Of a stretch of DNA of 64,000 nucleotides, positions 1 to 9,034 are shown in pieces (within the stretch, counting starts at the first letter, position 1; every line of letters begins with the position of its first letter). The DNA comes from Sphaerotilus mobilis. GTDB lineage: Bacteria > Pseudomonadota > Gammaproteobacteria > Burkholderiales > Burkholderiaceae_C. Both the position numbers and the translations under genes were made by a program. The notes beneath the pieces were generated by a model that did not search any database, was not told the origin of the DNA, and worked only from the letters and a program-made list of their open reading frames with translations. The DNA is taken from contig NZ_SGWV01000008.1 in NCBI RefSeq assembly GCF_004216565.1, positions 496,001-560,000 on the forward strand, read 5' to 3'.

Positions 1-125
1 GCGGCGCGTCATCTGCCCTGCTGGGAATGGCCTTCCGGGGACTTTCCCGGATCCGAAGCGAGGTTCTTGCCGCTGGCGCGCCGCCAACCCCGGGCAAGGC
101 CGGAGCAGGCACGGCGGATCGCCAA

Positions 126-196
126 GATCATAAGCATCTCCTGATCAACTTCATCAAGCTTCATCAATTGCTCTTGAAGGCATGCCTCACTAACCT
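126..196 (+). promoter_or_regulatory. Candidate operator and promoter of the rhamnose operon
   Basis: This AT-richer stretch lies upstream of the first rha gene. Seen: two direct copies of CTTCATCAA at 149-157 and 159-167 (10-bp period), and an inverted pair GATCA/TGATC at 126-130 and 142-146. A weak sigma70-like pair follows: TTGCTC at 168-173, a 17-bp spacer and TAACCT at 191-196. A DeoR-family regulator (RhaR) controls such operons in rhizobia, but no regulator gene is inside the window. The operator role is inference. Confidence 0.3.
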
Positions 197-263
197 GACG
201 GCATCGACATCGCCCTGCGCTGTCCCGACACGAAGCCTGAACGCCTGACCCAGAGACCCGAAC

Positions 264-2420
264 ATGACCACCACCACCGCCCCCTTCCCGCGCTGGGACG
301 ACGCCCGCGCCGCCACGCTCGACGAGCCGGGCCTGCTGCTGTACCGATCCAACCTGCTGGGTTCGGACCTGCGCATCACCAACTACGGTGGCGGCAACAC
401 CTCGGCCAAGATCATGCAGAAGGACCCGCTGAGCGGCCAGGACGTGGAGGTGCTGTGGGTCAAGGGCTCCGGCGGCGATGTCGGCTCGATGAAGCTGGAC
501 GGCTTCTCCACCCTCTACATGGACAAGCTGCGGGCCCTCAAGGGCCTCTACCGCGGCCGCGAGCATGAGGACGAGATGGTCGGCTACCTGCCGCACTGCA
601 CCTTCAACCTCAACAGCCGCGCCGCCTCGATCGACACGCCGCTGCATGCGTCGCTGCCCTACCTGCACGTCGACCACATGCACCCCGATGCGGTGATCGC
701 GATCGCGGCCATGGCCAACTCGGAGGCGATCACCCGGCAGGTCTTCGAAGGCACCGTCGGCTGGCTGCCCTGGCTGCGTCCGGGCTACGAGCTGGGCCAG
801 CAACTGGCCGCACACGATGCCGCCCACCCGGGTCTGCGCGGCATCGTGCTGGGCGGCCATGGCCTGTTCAGCTGGGGCGACAGCGCCAAGGCCTGCTACG
901 AGAACACGGTCGACCTGATCGAGCGGGCCCAGACCTGGCTGACCAGCGAACGGGCGCGCCGCCATGTCCAGGTCTTCGGCGGCACCGCCTTCGCAGCCCT
1001 GCCGGAGGCCGAACGGGACCGCACGCTGGCCCGTGTGCTGCCGGTGCTGCGCGGGCTGAGCGCCGAAGGTGCCGCAAGCGCCGGGTCGTCCGCAGCGGAC
1101 GGCAGCCCTCGCGGCGGGCAGATCGTGCCCAAGTTGCTGCACCTGAACACGTCGCCGGAAGTGCTCGAGTTCGTCAACTCGAAGGACCTCGCGCCGCTGG
1201 CCGCGCTGGGCACCTCCTGCCCCGATCATTTCCTGCGCACCAAGATCCGTCCGCTGGTGGTGCCCGAGTCGGTCTATGGCCTGAGCGGTGCCGATCTGAA
1301 GGACAAGCTGGGCGAGCTGCTGGCCGCCTACCGGGCCGACTACGCGGCTTACCACGCACGCTGCAAGCGCCCCAACAGCCCGGCGCTGCGCGACCCGAAT
1401 CCGGTCGTGGTCCTGCTGCCGCGCATCGGCATGGTGACGATCGCCAAGGACAAGGCCACCGCCCGCATCGCCGGCGAGTTCTATGTCAACGCGATCAACG
1501 TGATGCGCGAGGCCAATGCGGTCGACCAGTACGTCGGCCTGCCCGAGCAGGAAGCCTTCGACATCGAGTACTGGCTGCTCGAAGAGGCCAAGCTGCAGCG
1601 CATGCCCAAGCCCAAGCCCATGGTCGGCAAGGTCGCACTGGTGACCGGCGGCGCGGGTGGCATCGGCCAGGCGATCGCCCGGCGCATGCTGGCCGATGGC
1701 GGCTGCGTGGTGCTGGCCGACATCGACCAGGAAGCGCTCGACAGCGTCAGCGCCGAACTGGCCAAGGCCCATGGCCGTGACCATGTCCGTGGCGTGCGCT
1801 GCGACGTGACCGACGAGGCCAGCGTGATCGCCGCCTTCGACCGCGCCGCGATCGAGTTCGGCGGCGTCGACATCCTGGTGAGCAATGCCGGCATCGCCTC
1901 GGCCGCACCGATCGAGGAGACCACGCTGGCACTTTGGATGCGCAACCAGAGCATCCTCGCCACCGGCTATTTCCTGGTCGGCCGCGAAGCCTTCAAGCAG
2001 ATGAAGGCACAAGGCACCGGCGGCAGCATCGTGATGATCGCCAGCAAGAACGGCATGGTCGCCAGCGCCCAGGCCACCGCCTATTGCGCGGCCAAGGCCG
2101 CCGAGATCCAGCTCAGCCGCAGCTTCGCGCTCGAAGGTGCGCCACTGGGCATCCGCAGCAACGTGGTCAACCCTGATGCGGTCATCCGCGGCTCGAAGAT
2201 CTGGACCGGCAAGTGGAGCGAGGAGCGCGCCGCCGCCAACAAGATCAGCGAGCAGGACCTCGAAGCCTTCTACCGCGACCGCTCGATGCTCAAGCGCAGC
2301 GTGTTCCCCGAGGACATCGCCGAGGCCACCTACTTCTTCGCCGCCGAACACCTGAGCGCGAAGTCCACCGGAAACATCCTCAACGTCGACGCCGGCAACC
2401 TGGCGGCCTTCACCCGATAA
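264..2420 (+). CDS. rhaD: Bifunctional rhamnulose-1-phosphate aldolase / lactaldehyde (short-chain) dehydrogenase
   Basis: 718 aa, the usual length of the fused RhaD type. It is expected to split L-rhamnulose-1-phosphate into dihydroxyacetone phosphate and L-lactaldehyde, then oxidise the lactaldehyde. The N-terminal half is a class II aldolase/adducin domain with candidate metal ligands H135, H138 and H140 (HVDHMH) and H199 (GGHGLF). The C-terminal half (about 455-718) is a short-chain dehydrogenase with the nucleotide loop TGGAGGIG at 461-468, an SNAG motif, and the catalytic pair Y607/K611 (YCAAK). A linker near residues 270-285 is Ala/Ser/Gly-rich and looks variable. It is the first gene of a one-way rhamnose operon. 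The start ATG is preceded by a weak purine stretch. Assignment is firm at family level; the in vivo sugar could be a related deoxysugar. Confidence 0.9.
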   Translation: MTTTTAPFPRWDDARAATLDEPGLLLYRSNLLGSDLRITNYGGGNTSAKIMQKDPLSGQDVEVLWVKGSGGDVGSMKLDGFSTLYMDKLRALKGLYRGREHEDEMVGYLPHCTFNLNSRAASIDTPLHASLPYLHVDHMHPDAVIAIAAMANSEAITRQVFEGTVGWLPWLRPGYELGQQLAAHDAAHPGLRGIVLGGHGLFSWGDSAKACYENTVDLIERAQTWLTSERARRHVQVFGGTAFAALPEAERDRTLARVLPVLRGLSAEGAASAGSSAADGSPRGGQIVPKLLHLNTSPEVLEFVNSKDLAPLAALGTSCPDHFLRTKIRPLVVPESVYGLSGADLKDKLGELLAAYRADYAAYHARCKRPNSPALRDPNPVVVLLPRIGMVTIAKDKATARIAGEFYVNAINVMREANAVDQYVGLPEQEAFDIEYWLLEEAKLQRMPKPKPMVGKVALVTGGAGGIGQAIARRMLADGGCVVLADIDQEALDSVSAELAKAHGRDHVRGVRCDVTDEASVIAAFDRAAIEFGGVDILVSNAGIASAAPIEETTLALWMRNQSILATGYFLVGREAFKQMKAQGTGGSIVMIASKNGMVASAQATAYCAAKAAEIQLSRSFALEGAPLGIRSNVVNPDAVIRGSKIWTGKWSEERAAANKISEQDLEAFYRDRSMLKRSVFPEDIAEATYFFAAEHLSAKSTGNILNVDAGNLAAFTR

Positions 2421-2520
2421 ATGGGCCCCCCCCCGCAGCGCCTGCGGCGCTCCCCCTCAAGGGGGCGCAACGGGCAGCCCGGCAAAGCCGGTTCTGCGGT
2501 TGCCGCTGGGCAAGAACGTT
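2421..2520. repeat. GC-rich palindromic intergenic repeat between rhaD and rhaI
   Basis: The gap starts with GGGCCCCCCCCC, then an inverted repeat GCGCC-TGC-GGCGC, then CCCCC-TCAA-GGGGG, then an imperfect CCGGC/GCCGG arm. The order of blocks (C-run, GC stem, CCCCC/GGGGG stem, CCCGGC arm) matches the element inside ligA at 36879-36983. Such elements are common between genes in Burkholderiales. It probably folds in the mRNA between the two genes and may affect stability or read-through; that role is inference. Confidence 0.6.
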
Positions 2521-2554
2521 CGGCTCACTTGCACGCCTACATCAGGAAACAAGC

Positions 2555-3847
2555 ATGTCATCTCAACTGATCGACCGCAGCGTCATCGACGCGCACAACG
2601 CCCGCCTGCAACGTGACCTCGACAGCGACTACGCCCACCTGGGCGAGCAGCTGGCCCGGCGTGGCGTCGACATCGAGACCGTGCGCGCGCAGGTCGCCGC
2701 CTTTGGCGTGGCGATCCCGAGCTGGGGCGTGGGCACCGGCGGCACCCGCTTCGCCCGCTTCCCCGGCCAAGGCGAGCCGCGCCACGTCTTCGACAAGCTG
2801 CAGGACTGCGGCGTGATCCAGCAACTGGCCCGCGCCACGCCGACGGTGTCGCTGCACATCCCCTGGGACAAGTGCTCGGACTGGGCCGAGCTGCGCCAGA
2901 CGGCGACCGCCTACGGGCTCGCCTTCGATGCGATGAACTCCAACACCTTCTCCGACCAGAAGGGCCAGGCCCACAGCTACAAGTACGGCAGCCTGACGCA
3001 CAGCGACGCCGCCACCCGCGCCCAGGCCGTGGCCCACAACCTCGAATGCATCGAAATCGGCCAGAAGCTCGGCTCCAAGGCCCTGACGGTGTGGGTCGGT
3101 GACGGCAGCAACTTCCCCGGCCAGCAGCACTTCCGCCGCGCCTTCGACCGCTACCTCGACAGCTCGGCACAGATCTATGCCGGCCTGCCCGCAGACTGGC
3201 GCATGTTCCTGGAACACAAGATCGCCGAGCCGGCCTTCTACAGCACCGTGATCCAGGACTGGGGCAGCAGCTACCTGGCCGCCAGCGCGCTGGGCCCGAA
3301 GGCGCAGTGCCTGGTCGACCTCGGCCACCACGCCCCCAACGTCAACATCGAGCTGATCGTGGCGCGCCTGATCGCGGCAGGCAAGCTGGCCGGCTTCCAC
3401 TTCAACGACAGCAAGTACGGCGACGACGACCTCGACGCCGGCAGCGTCTCGCCCTACCGCCTCTTCCTGGTCTTCAACGAGCTGGTGGCCGCCGCGCATG
3501 AGGGCGTGCCCTTCGAGCCGGCCTACATGCTCGACCAGAGCCACAACGTGACCGATCCGATCGAGAGCCTGATGACCAGCGCCGTGCAGGTCCTGCGCAC
3601 CTACGCGCAGGCCCTGCTGGTCGACCGCCACGCGCTCGATGCGGCCCAGGACGGCAACGACGCGATGACCGCCACCCACCTGCTCAAGCAGGGCTTCCAG
3701 ACCGATGTCACGCCCATCCTGCAGCGCGTTCGGCTGGACGCGGGCGGTGCCATCGACCCGGTCGGCGCCTACCGCGCCAGCGGCTACCGCCAGCGTGTCG
3801 GCGCCGAGCGCCCGGCGGCTGCCGGCGGCGGCGGCGGCATCGTCTGA
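2555..3847 (+). CDS. rhaI: L-rhamnose isomerase (RhaI type)
   Basis: 430 aa. It interconverts L-rhamnose and L-rhamnulose in the cytoplasm, supplying the kinase. The ATG at 2555 is chosen because AGGAA sits 6 bases upstream and the protein then begins MSSQLIDRSVID, as in the family; the longer open frame upstream has no family similarity. The xylose-isomerase-like barrel shows a probable metal-binding set: EHKIAEP, then DLGHHAPN, then HFNDSKYGDDDLDAG. It lacks the size and sequence of the enterobacterial RhaA and fits the RhaI type of rhizobia and pseudomonads. A Gly-rich tail (GGGGG) ends the protein. Confidence 0.88.
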   Translation: MSSQLIDRSVIDAHNARLQRDLDSDYAHLGEQLARRGVDIETVRAQVAAFGVAIPSWGVGTGGTRFARFPGQGEPRHVFDKLQDCGVIQQLARATPTVSLHIPWDKCSDWAELRQTATAYGLAFDAMNSNTFSDQKGQAHSYKYGSLTHSDAATRAQAVAHNLECIEIGQKLGSKALTVWVGDGSNFPGQQHFRRAFDRYLDSSAQIYAGLPADWRMFLEHKIAEPAFYSTVIQDWGSSYLAASALGPKAQCLVDLGHHAPNVNIELIVARLIAAGKLAGFHFNDSKYGDDDLDAGSVSPYRLFLVFNELVAAAHEGVPFEPAYMLDQSHNVTDPIESLMTSAVQVLRTYAQALLVDRHALDAAQDGNDAMTATHLLKQGFQTDVTPILQRVRLDAGGAIDPVGAYRASGYRQRVGAERPAAAGGGGGIV

Positions 3848-3935
3848 CCGACCCGAAGCCCCCTTCTTTCCACGCGTTTTCACCCCCCGCCGCAACCCCC
3901 GCGGCATCACAACCCCGCCCGAGGAGACACCCGAG

Positions 3936-4925
3936 ATGACCACCCGCTACAAGCTGATTGCCGCCGCCGCCCTGTCGGTCTGCCTGACCACGCCGGCCCT
4001 TGCCGCCGACAAGATCGCCCTTGTCGTGAAGGCCATGGGCATCGGCTTCTTCGACGCCACCCACCAAGGTGCACTGGAAGCTGCCAAGGAACTGGGCGAT
4101 GTCGAGATCATCTACACCGGTCCGGCCAAGGCCACGGCCGAAGGCCAGATCGAGATCATCAACTCGCTGATCGCGCAGAACGTCAAGGCCATCGTGGTCT
4201 CGGCCAATGACCCGGACGCCCTGGTGCCGGTGACCAAGAAGGCCATGCAGCGTGGCATCAAGGTCATCTCCTTCGACTCGGGCATCCGCAAGGACGGCCG
4301 GCTGCTGCACCTCGCGCCGTCGAACAACGCGCTGATCGGCGAGAAGCTGGTCAAGATGTCCGAGCAGGTCGTGGGCAAGACCGGCGAGATCGCCGTGCTC
4401 TCGGCCACTGCGCAGGCGACCAACCAGAACACCTGGATCGCCGAGATGAAGAAGGTCCTGGCCCAGCCCGCCTACAGCGGCCTGAAGCTGGTCAGCGTGG
4501 TCTACGGTGACGACCAGACCGACAAGAGCTACCGCGAGGCGCTCGGCCTGTTCAAGAGCCACCCCAACCTGAAGGCCATCGTGGCCCCGACGACGGTGGG
4601 CATCGCCGCCGCCGGCAAGGCCGTGACCGACGAGAAGAAGACCGGCCAGATCTTCGTGACCGGCCTGGGCCTGCCTTCGGAAATGGCCGGCCACGTCAAG
4701 AGCGGCGCGGTCAAGTCCTTCGCGATCTGGAACCCGATCGACCTGGGCTACTCGTCGATCCACCTGGCCCACGCGCTGGTCAAGGGCGCCAAGGCCGCCC
4801 CGGGCGCCAAGCTGAAGATGGGCCGCGTCGGCACCGCCACGCTGGACAAGGACAACGAGGCCGCCATGGCCGAGCCCTTCACCTACGACGCGTCCAACGT
4901 CGAGCAGTTCGCCAAGATCTTCTGA
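3936..4925 (+). CDS. rhaS: Rhamnose ABC transporter, periplasmic binding protein
   Basis: 329 aa. A typical Sec signal peptide (about residues 1-23, cut after ALA) precedes a type I periplasmic sugar-binding fold of the RhaS/RbsB class (KIALVVKAMGIGFF start, then DPDALVP). It captures L-rhamnose in the periplasm and delivers it to RhaP/RhaQ. The start at 3936 has GAGGAG at 3921-3926. A hairpin follows the gene, as often seen after binding-protein genes that need higher expression than the rest of the transporter. Confidence 0.9.
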   Translation: MTTRYKLIAAAALSVCLTTPALAADKIALVVKAMGIGFFDATHQGALEAAKELGDVEIIYTGPAKATAEGQIEIINSLIAQNVKAIVVSANDPDALVPVTKKAMQRGIKVISFDSGIRKDGRLLHLAPSNNALIGEKLVKMSEQVVGKTGEIAVLSATAQATNQNTWIAEMKKVLAQPAYSGLKLVSVVYGDDQTDKSYREALGLFKSHPNLKAIVAPTTVGIAAAGKAVTDEKKTGQIFVTGLGLPSEMAGHVKSGAVKSFAIWNPIDLGYSSIHLAHALVKGAKAAPGAKLKMGRVGTATLDKDNEAAMAEPFTYDASNVEQFAKIF

Positions 4926-4998
4926 CCGGAACCTTGGAGCGGCCCAGCGCTTGCTGGCCGCTGCGAGACCCGGCAAGGCCCGCTCCCTGAAGACCCGC

Positions 4999-5024
4999 AA
5001 CGGCCCGCTTTTTGGCGGGCCGTT
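4999..5024 (+). terminator. Perfect 10-bp stem hairpin between rhaS and rhaT
   Basis: AACGGCCCGC (4999-5008) and GCGGGCCGTT (5015-5024) are exact reverse complements around a 6-base loop TTTTTG. No T-run follows the right arm, so it is not a classic intrinsic terminator for the + strand. More likely it stabilises the 3' end of the rhaS message or gives partial attenuation. Confidence 0.55.
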
Positions 5025-5039
5025 GTCCAGAATCCCACC

Positions 5040-6611
5040 ATGACCTCCACCCCTGCCAAGCCCGCGCTGCTGACGCTGCGTGGCCTGCACAAGCGCTTCG
5101 GGCCGACCCATGCGCTGCGCGGCGTCGACCTGGACCTGGTGCCCGGCGAGGCGCTGGCGCTGATCGGCGAGAACGGCGCCGGCAAGTCCACGCTGGTCAA
5201 GACGCTGACCGGCGTGCACCAGCCCGACGAGGGCGAGATCCGCCTTGACGACCGCGCCGTGCGCTTCGCGGTCGCGCAGGATGCGCAGGCCGCCGGCATC
5301 GTCGCCGTGCACCAGGAAACGGTGATGTTCGAGGAACTCACCGCCGCCGAGAACATCTTCATCGGCCGCCAGCCCATGAAGGGTCCGCCGTGGTTGCGCG
5401 TGATCGACTGGGCCCGCATGAACCGCGACGCGCAGGCCGCGCTGGACCAGGTCGTCGACCGCGAGACCGCCGGCTTCACGTCCACCACGCTGGTGCGCGA
5501 GCTGAGCCTGGCCCAGCGCCACCTGATCGAGATCGCCCGGGCCCTGTCGCAACAGGCCCGCGTGGTGATCCTTGACGAGCCGACCGCCGCGCTGTCGCAG
5601 GCCGAGATCCGCGACTTCTACGGCATCGTGCGCGGCCTCAAGGCGCAGGGCGTGGCCGTCCTCTTCATCACCCACAAGTTCGACGAGATCATGGCCGTGT
5701 GCGACCGCTACGTGGTCCTGCGCGACGGGGCCTCGGTCGGCACCGGCCGGATCGACGAGGCGCAGGAGCAGCAGCTTGTCGCGCTGATGGCCGGCCGCGA
5801 GATCGCCGACATCTACCCGCCGGTGGCCGACCGGCGCGGACCGACCGTGCTGCAGGTTCACGGCCTGAGCCACCCGACCGAGTTCGCGGACGTGTCCTTC
5901 GAGCTGCGACGTGGCGAGATCCTGGGCTTCTACGGCCTGGTCGGCGCCGGCCGCAGCGAGGTCATGCTGGCCCTGATGGGCCTGAACCCGGATGCGAGCG
6001 GCGAGGTCCGCATCGACGGCAAGACCATCGACATCCGCCGGCCCGGTGACGCCATCGCCGCCGGCCTGGCCTATGTGCCCGAGGAACGCCAGCGCCAAGG
6101 CGGCATCCTGGGCTTCTCGGTGCGCCACAACATCAGCCTGGCCGGACTGGCCGGCCCACGCAGCGCGATCGGTCAGAGCCTGTCGCGCGGGCCGTGGCTG
6201 TCGGCCGAACGCGAGCAGGGCCTGGCGGCCCGCATGATCGAGCGCCTGCGCATCAAGACCGCCAGTCAGGACACGCCGCTGTCGGGCCTGTCGGGCGGCA
6301 ACCAGCAAAAGGTCGTGATCGCCAAGTGGCTGGGGCTGGAGCCACGCATCGTCATCCTCGATGAGCCCACCAAGGGCATCGACGTCGGCGCCAAGCAGGC
6401 CGTCTACCAGCTGATCGCCGAGATGGTCGAACAGGGCCTGGCGGTGATCCTGGTGTCCTCCGAACTGCCCGAGGTGATGCACCTCGCGCACCGCACCATC
6501 GTCATGCGGCGTGGCCGGCCGGTGGCCGAGTTCGCGATCGGTGAGGCCGATGCCGAAACCATCGTCGCGGCGGCTTCGGGCCTGCACCTTCAAACGGAGA
6601 GCGCCACATGA
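5040..6611 (+). CDS. rhaT: Rhamnose ABC transporter, double ATPase subunit
   Basis: 523 aa with two ABC cassettes in tandem, the RbsA/XylG layout. Domain 1 has a canonical Walker A (GENGAGKST), a signature LSLAQRHLIEIARAL and Walker B VILDEPTAAL. Domain 2 has a degenerate Walker A (GLVGAGRSE), the signature LSGGNQQKVVIAKWL and Walker B VILDEPTKGID. The degenerate second P-loop is normal for this family. It energises uptake through RhaP and RhaQ, and its stop overlaps the rhaP start (ATGA at 6608-6611). Confidence 0.9.
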   Translation: MTSTPAKPALLTLRGLHKRFGPTHALRGVDLDLVPGEALALIGENGAGKSTLVKTLTGVHQPDEGEIRLDDRAVRFAVAQDAQAAGIVAVHQETVMFEELTAAENIFIGRQPMKGPPWLRVIDWARMNRDAQAALDQVVDRETAGFTSTTLVRELSLAQRHLIEIARALSQQARVVILDEPTAALSQAEIRDFYGIVRGLKAQGVAVLFITHKFDEIMAVCDRYVVLRDGASVGTGRIDEAQEQQLVALMAGREIADIYPPVADRRGPTVLQVHGLSHPTEFADVSFELRRGEILGFYGLVGAGRSEVMLALMGLNPDASGEVRIDGKTIDIRRPGDAIAAGLAYVPEERQRQGGILGFSVRHNISLAGLAGPRSAIGQSLSRGPWLSAEREQGLAARMIERLRIKTASQDTPLSGLSGGNQQKVVIAKWLGLEPRIVILDEPTKGIDVGAKQAVYQLIAEMVEQGLAVILVSSELPEVMHLAHRTIVMRRGRPVAEFAIGEADAETIVAAASGLHLQTESAT

Positions 6612-7654
6612 CGCGCCCGAGCCTCAACCTGCGTCGCGAGTGGATCCTGCTCGTGATCATCGCGGCCATCGCGCTGGCCGTCGGAGCCCGCGCGCCGGTC
6701 TTCCTGACGCTGCGCAACGGCCTGGACATCGCCAACGACTCGGCCATCCTCGCCATCCTGGTGATCGGCCAGATGCTGGTGCTGCTCACGCGTGGCGTCG
6801 ACCTGTCGGTGGCCAGCAACCTGGCGCTGACCGGCATGCTGTGCGCGCTGGCCGGCCGGGCCTGGCCGGGCATCCCGTTGGTCGTGCTGCTGGCCATGTC
6901 CGCTGGCATCGGCGCGCTGCTGGGCGCGCTCAACGGCTGGCTGATCGTGCGCTTCAACCTGCCGGCCATCGTGGTCACGCTGGGCACGATGTCGGCCTAC
7001 CGCGGCGCGATCTTCGTGGCCAGCGGCGGCGCCTGGATCTCCGACCATGAGATCCACCCGCTGATCAAGGGCCTGCCGCGCGAGACCTGGTTCGGCTTGC
7101 CCGCCCTGCTGTGGTTTGCCGCCGCCGCGCTGCTGTTCGGCGCCTGGCTGCTGCGCTGGCGTCGCGAAGGGCGCGAGCTGTATGCCTTTGGTGGCCACCC
7201 GTCGGCGGCCGTCTACGCCGGCATCCCCGTGACGCAGCGCCTGCTGATGGCCTACACGCTGTCGGGCCTGCTGGCCGGTGTCGCCGGGCTGCTGTGGGTC
7301 GGGCGCTACTCGATCGCCTTCACCGAACTGGCCTCGGGCTTCGAGCTGACCGTGATCGCCGCCTGCGTGATCGGCGGCGTGAGCATCGGCGGCGGCGTCG
7401 GCACCGTAGGTGGTGCGGCGCTGGGTGTGCTGTTCATCGGCGTGGTCAACGGCGCGCTGCCGGTGATCCAGGTCTCGCCGTTCTGGCAGCAGGCCATAGC
7501 CGGCGCGGTCATCCTGATCTCGGTCGCCCTGAACGCCGGCTCGCAGCGCCAGCGCGGCCGGCAGATCCTCGAACGCCATGAAGGCACGGTCAGCGCATCA
7601 GCTGCCCCACCTGCCCCCCCCGCCACACCCGTCCCGCAAGGAAACCGCGCATGA
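6608..7654 (+). CDS. rhaP: Rhamnose ABC transporter permease
   Basis: 348 aa hydrophobic membrane protein of the BPD_transp_2 (RbsC-like) family. It has multiple membrane segments and the family sequence ATGHPSAA-like loop (AFGGHPSAAVYAGI). It pairs with RhaQ to form the channel. It starts on the ATGA overlap with rhaT and ends on an ATGA overlap with rhaQ. The C-terminal ~30 residues (Ala/Pro-rich) are probably cytoplasmic. P versus Q is assigned by order only. Confidence 0.87.
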   Translation: MTRPSLNLRREWILLVIIAAIALAVGARAPVFLTLRNGLDIANDSAILAILVIGQMLVLLTRGVDLSVASNLALTGMLCALAGRAWPGIPLVVLLAMSAGIGALLGALNGWLIVRFNLPAIVVTLGTMSAYRGAIFVASGGAWISDHEIHPLIKGLPRETWFGLPALLWFAAAALLFGAWLLRWRREGRELYAFGGHPSAAVYAGIPVTQRLLMAYTLSGLLAGVAGLLWVGRYSIAFTELASGFELTVIAACVIGGVSIGGGVGTVGGAALGVLFIGVVNGALPVIQVSPFWQQAIAGAVILISVALNAGSQRQRGRQILERHEGTVSASAAPPAPPATPVPQGNRA

Positions 7655-8640
7655 AGGCCCTCGATACCTGGGAGCGCGTGCTGATCGGCCTGATCGCGCT
7701 CGTCTACCTGTTCTTTGGCCTGACGGTCGACAACTTCCTGTCGCCCTATGCCCTGGCCGACAGCACCTTCAACTTCAGCGAGAAGGCCCTGATCGCGCTG
7801 GCCATGGCGCTGCTGATCGTGGCCGGCGAGATCGACCTGTCGGTGGCCGCCACCATGGCGCTGGCCTCGCTGGCGATGGGCTACGCGATGCAGGCCGGCG
7901 CCAGCTTGCCGCTCATGCTGCTGGCCGCCGTCGCCACCGGCGTGGCGTGCGGCGCGCTCAATGGCTGGCTGGTGACGCGCTGGAAACTGCCCAGCATCGT
8001 GGTCACCATCGGCACGCTGTCGCTCTACCGCGGACTGGCCCTGGTGCTGCTGGGCGACCAGGCCATCACCGGCTACCCGGAGACGCTCAGCACCTGGGGC
8101 AATGGCAGCCTGGGCGACCTGTTCGGGCTGGAAGACCCGACCGCGCTGATCGTGCCGATCGAGTTCGCGGTGATGCTGTTGGCGACGCTGGCCGTCGGCC
8201 TCTTCCTGCACCGCAGCGTGATGGGCCGGCGTGTCTACGCCATCGGCGCCAACCCGATCGCCTCGCGCTTCTCGGGCATTGCGGTGGACCGCTACCGGCT
8301 TGGCCTGTTCATCTTTGCCGGCGTCATGGCCGCGCTGGCCGCCATCTTGCTGACCGGGCGCATCGGCAGCACGCGGCCCAACCTGGCGATGGGCTGGGAG
8401 CTGGACGCCATCACCATCGTGATCCTCGGCGGCGTGGCCATCGAGGGCGGGCGCGGCAGCATCGTCGGCGTCGCCCTGGCGGCCGTGCTGATGGGCGGCT
8501 TCACCTTTGCGCTGGGCATGATGAACGTCGCCGGCATCGTCATGTCGATGATCGTCGGCGCGCTGCTGATCGTCTCCATGGTGCTGCCGCGCTGGCTGCG
8601 TCGTCGCCCCACCCCCAAGCTGGCCGCCCAGGCGACATGA
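7651..8640 (+). CDS. rhaQ: Rhamnose ABC transporter permease, second subunit
   Basis: 329 aa polytopic membrane protein of the same BPD_transp_2 family as the gene before it (compare [14 protein letters not shown] with AFGGHPSAAVYAGI). It is the second half of the heterodimeric rhamnose channel. It begins at the ATGA overlap at 7651-7654. Its stop TGA (8638-8640) overlaps the first ATG of a run of three tandem 14-bp units that lead to rhaM. Confidence 0.87.
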   Translation: MKALDTWERVLIGLIALVYLFFGLTVDNFLSPYALADSTFNFSEKALIALAMALLIVAGEIDLSVAATMALASLAMGYAMQAGASLPLMLLAAVATGVACGALNGWLVTRWKLPSIVVTIGTLSLYRGLALVLLGDQAITGYPETLSTWGNGSLGDLFGLEDPTALIVPIEFAVMLLATLAVGLFLHRSVMGRRVYAIGANPIASRFSGIAVDRYRLGLFIFAGVMAALAAILLTGRIGSTRPNLAMGWELDAITIVILGGVAIEGGRGSIVGVALAAVLMGGFTFALGMMNVAGIVMSMIVGALLIVSMVLPRWLRRRPTPKLAAQAT

Positions 8641-8678
8641 AGATCACGACATGAAGATCACGACATGAGGATCACCAC
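8637..8678 (+). repeat. Three tandem 14-bp units forming a run of overlapping mini-ORFs between rhaQ and rhaM
   Basis: ATGAAGATCACGAC occurs at 8637-8650 and 8651-8664; ATGAGGATCACCAC follows at 8665-8678, then the rhaM ATG at 8679. Each unit opens a five-codon reading frame (MKITT, MKITT, MRITT) whose stop TGA overlaps the next ATG as ATGA. Ribosomes leaving rhaQ could therefore step through three restarts to reach rhaM. The repeat and frames are seen directly; a translational role is inference, and neutral duplication is equally possible. Confidence 0.75.
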
Positions 8679-9020
8679 ATGAGCCACGCCGACCTAGCCG
8701 CTGCGACCGAGAAGTTCGCCTTCCGGATGTTCCTCAACCCCGGCCAGATCGATGAATACCGGCGTCGCCACGATGCGATCTGGCCCGAGCTGGTCGCGCT
8801 GCTGAAGGACAGCAGCATCAGCGACTACAGCATCTACCTCGACCCGGACAGCCTCGTGCTGTTCGCGGTGCTGCGGCGTGCCCCGGGCCACACCATGCAC
8901 CGCCTGCCCGAGCACCCGGTGATGCAACGCTGGTGGGCCCACATGGCCGACATCATGCGGGCCAACCCCGATGGCTCGCCGGTGGCCGAGCCGCTGGCCT
9001 GCCTGTTCCACCTCGACTGA
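8679..9020 (+). CDS. rhaM: L-rhamnose mutarotase
   Basis: 113 aa, slightly longer than the usual ~104. It interconverts alpha and beta L-rhamnose so the isomerase gets its preferred anomer. The family core is visible: [24 protein letters not shown] with the catalytic-type His after [21 protein letters not shown] and the C-terminal FHLD. Rhizobial genetics calls the same gene rhaU. It is reached through the 14-bp mini-ORF repeats and followed 14 bases later by the kinase. Confidence 0.92.
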   Translation: MSHADLAAATEKFAFRMFLNPGQIDEYRRRHDAIWPELVALLKDSSISDYSIYLDPDSLVLFAVLRRAPGHTMHRLPEHPVMQRWWAHMADIMRANPDGSPVAEPLACLFHLD

Positions 9021-9034
9021 AGGCGCCTGCGCCC

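Noticed and set aside
1070-1125. Another palindromic repeat insertion inside rhaD (linker with GSSAADGSPRGG)
   Set aside because: The stretch is low-complexity but lacks the ordered stems of the repeat family, and it lies in a naturally variable linker.
9-2351. 780-aa open frame opposite rhaD
   Set aside because: Shadow of rhaD in GC-rich DNA; composition is His/Gly/Ala-rich without motifs.
4999-5024. Full intrinsic terminator ending the operon after rhaS
   Set aside because: No T-run follows the stem, and the downstream transporter genes complete the same pathway.
3708-6593. 961-aa open frame opposite rhaS and rhaT
   Set aside because: Spans two clear genes on the other strand and the hairpin between them; no domain seen.
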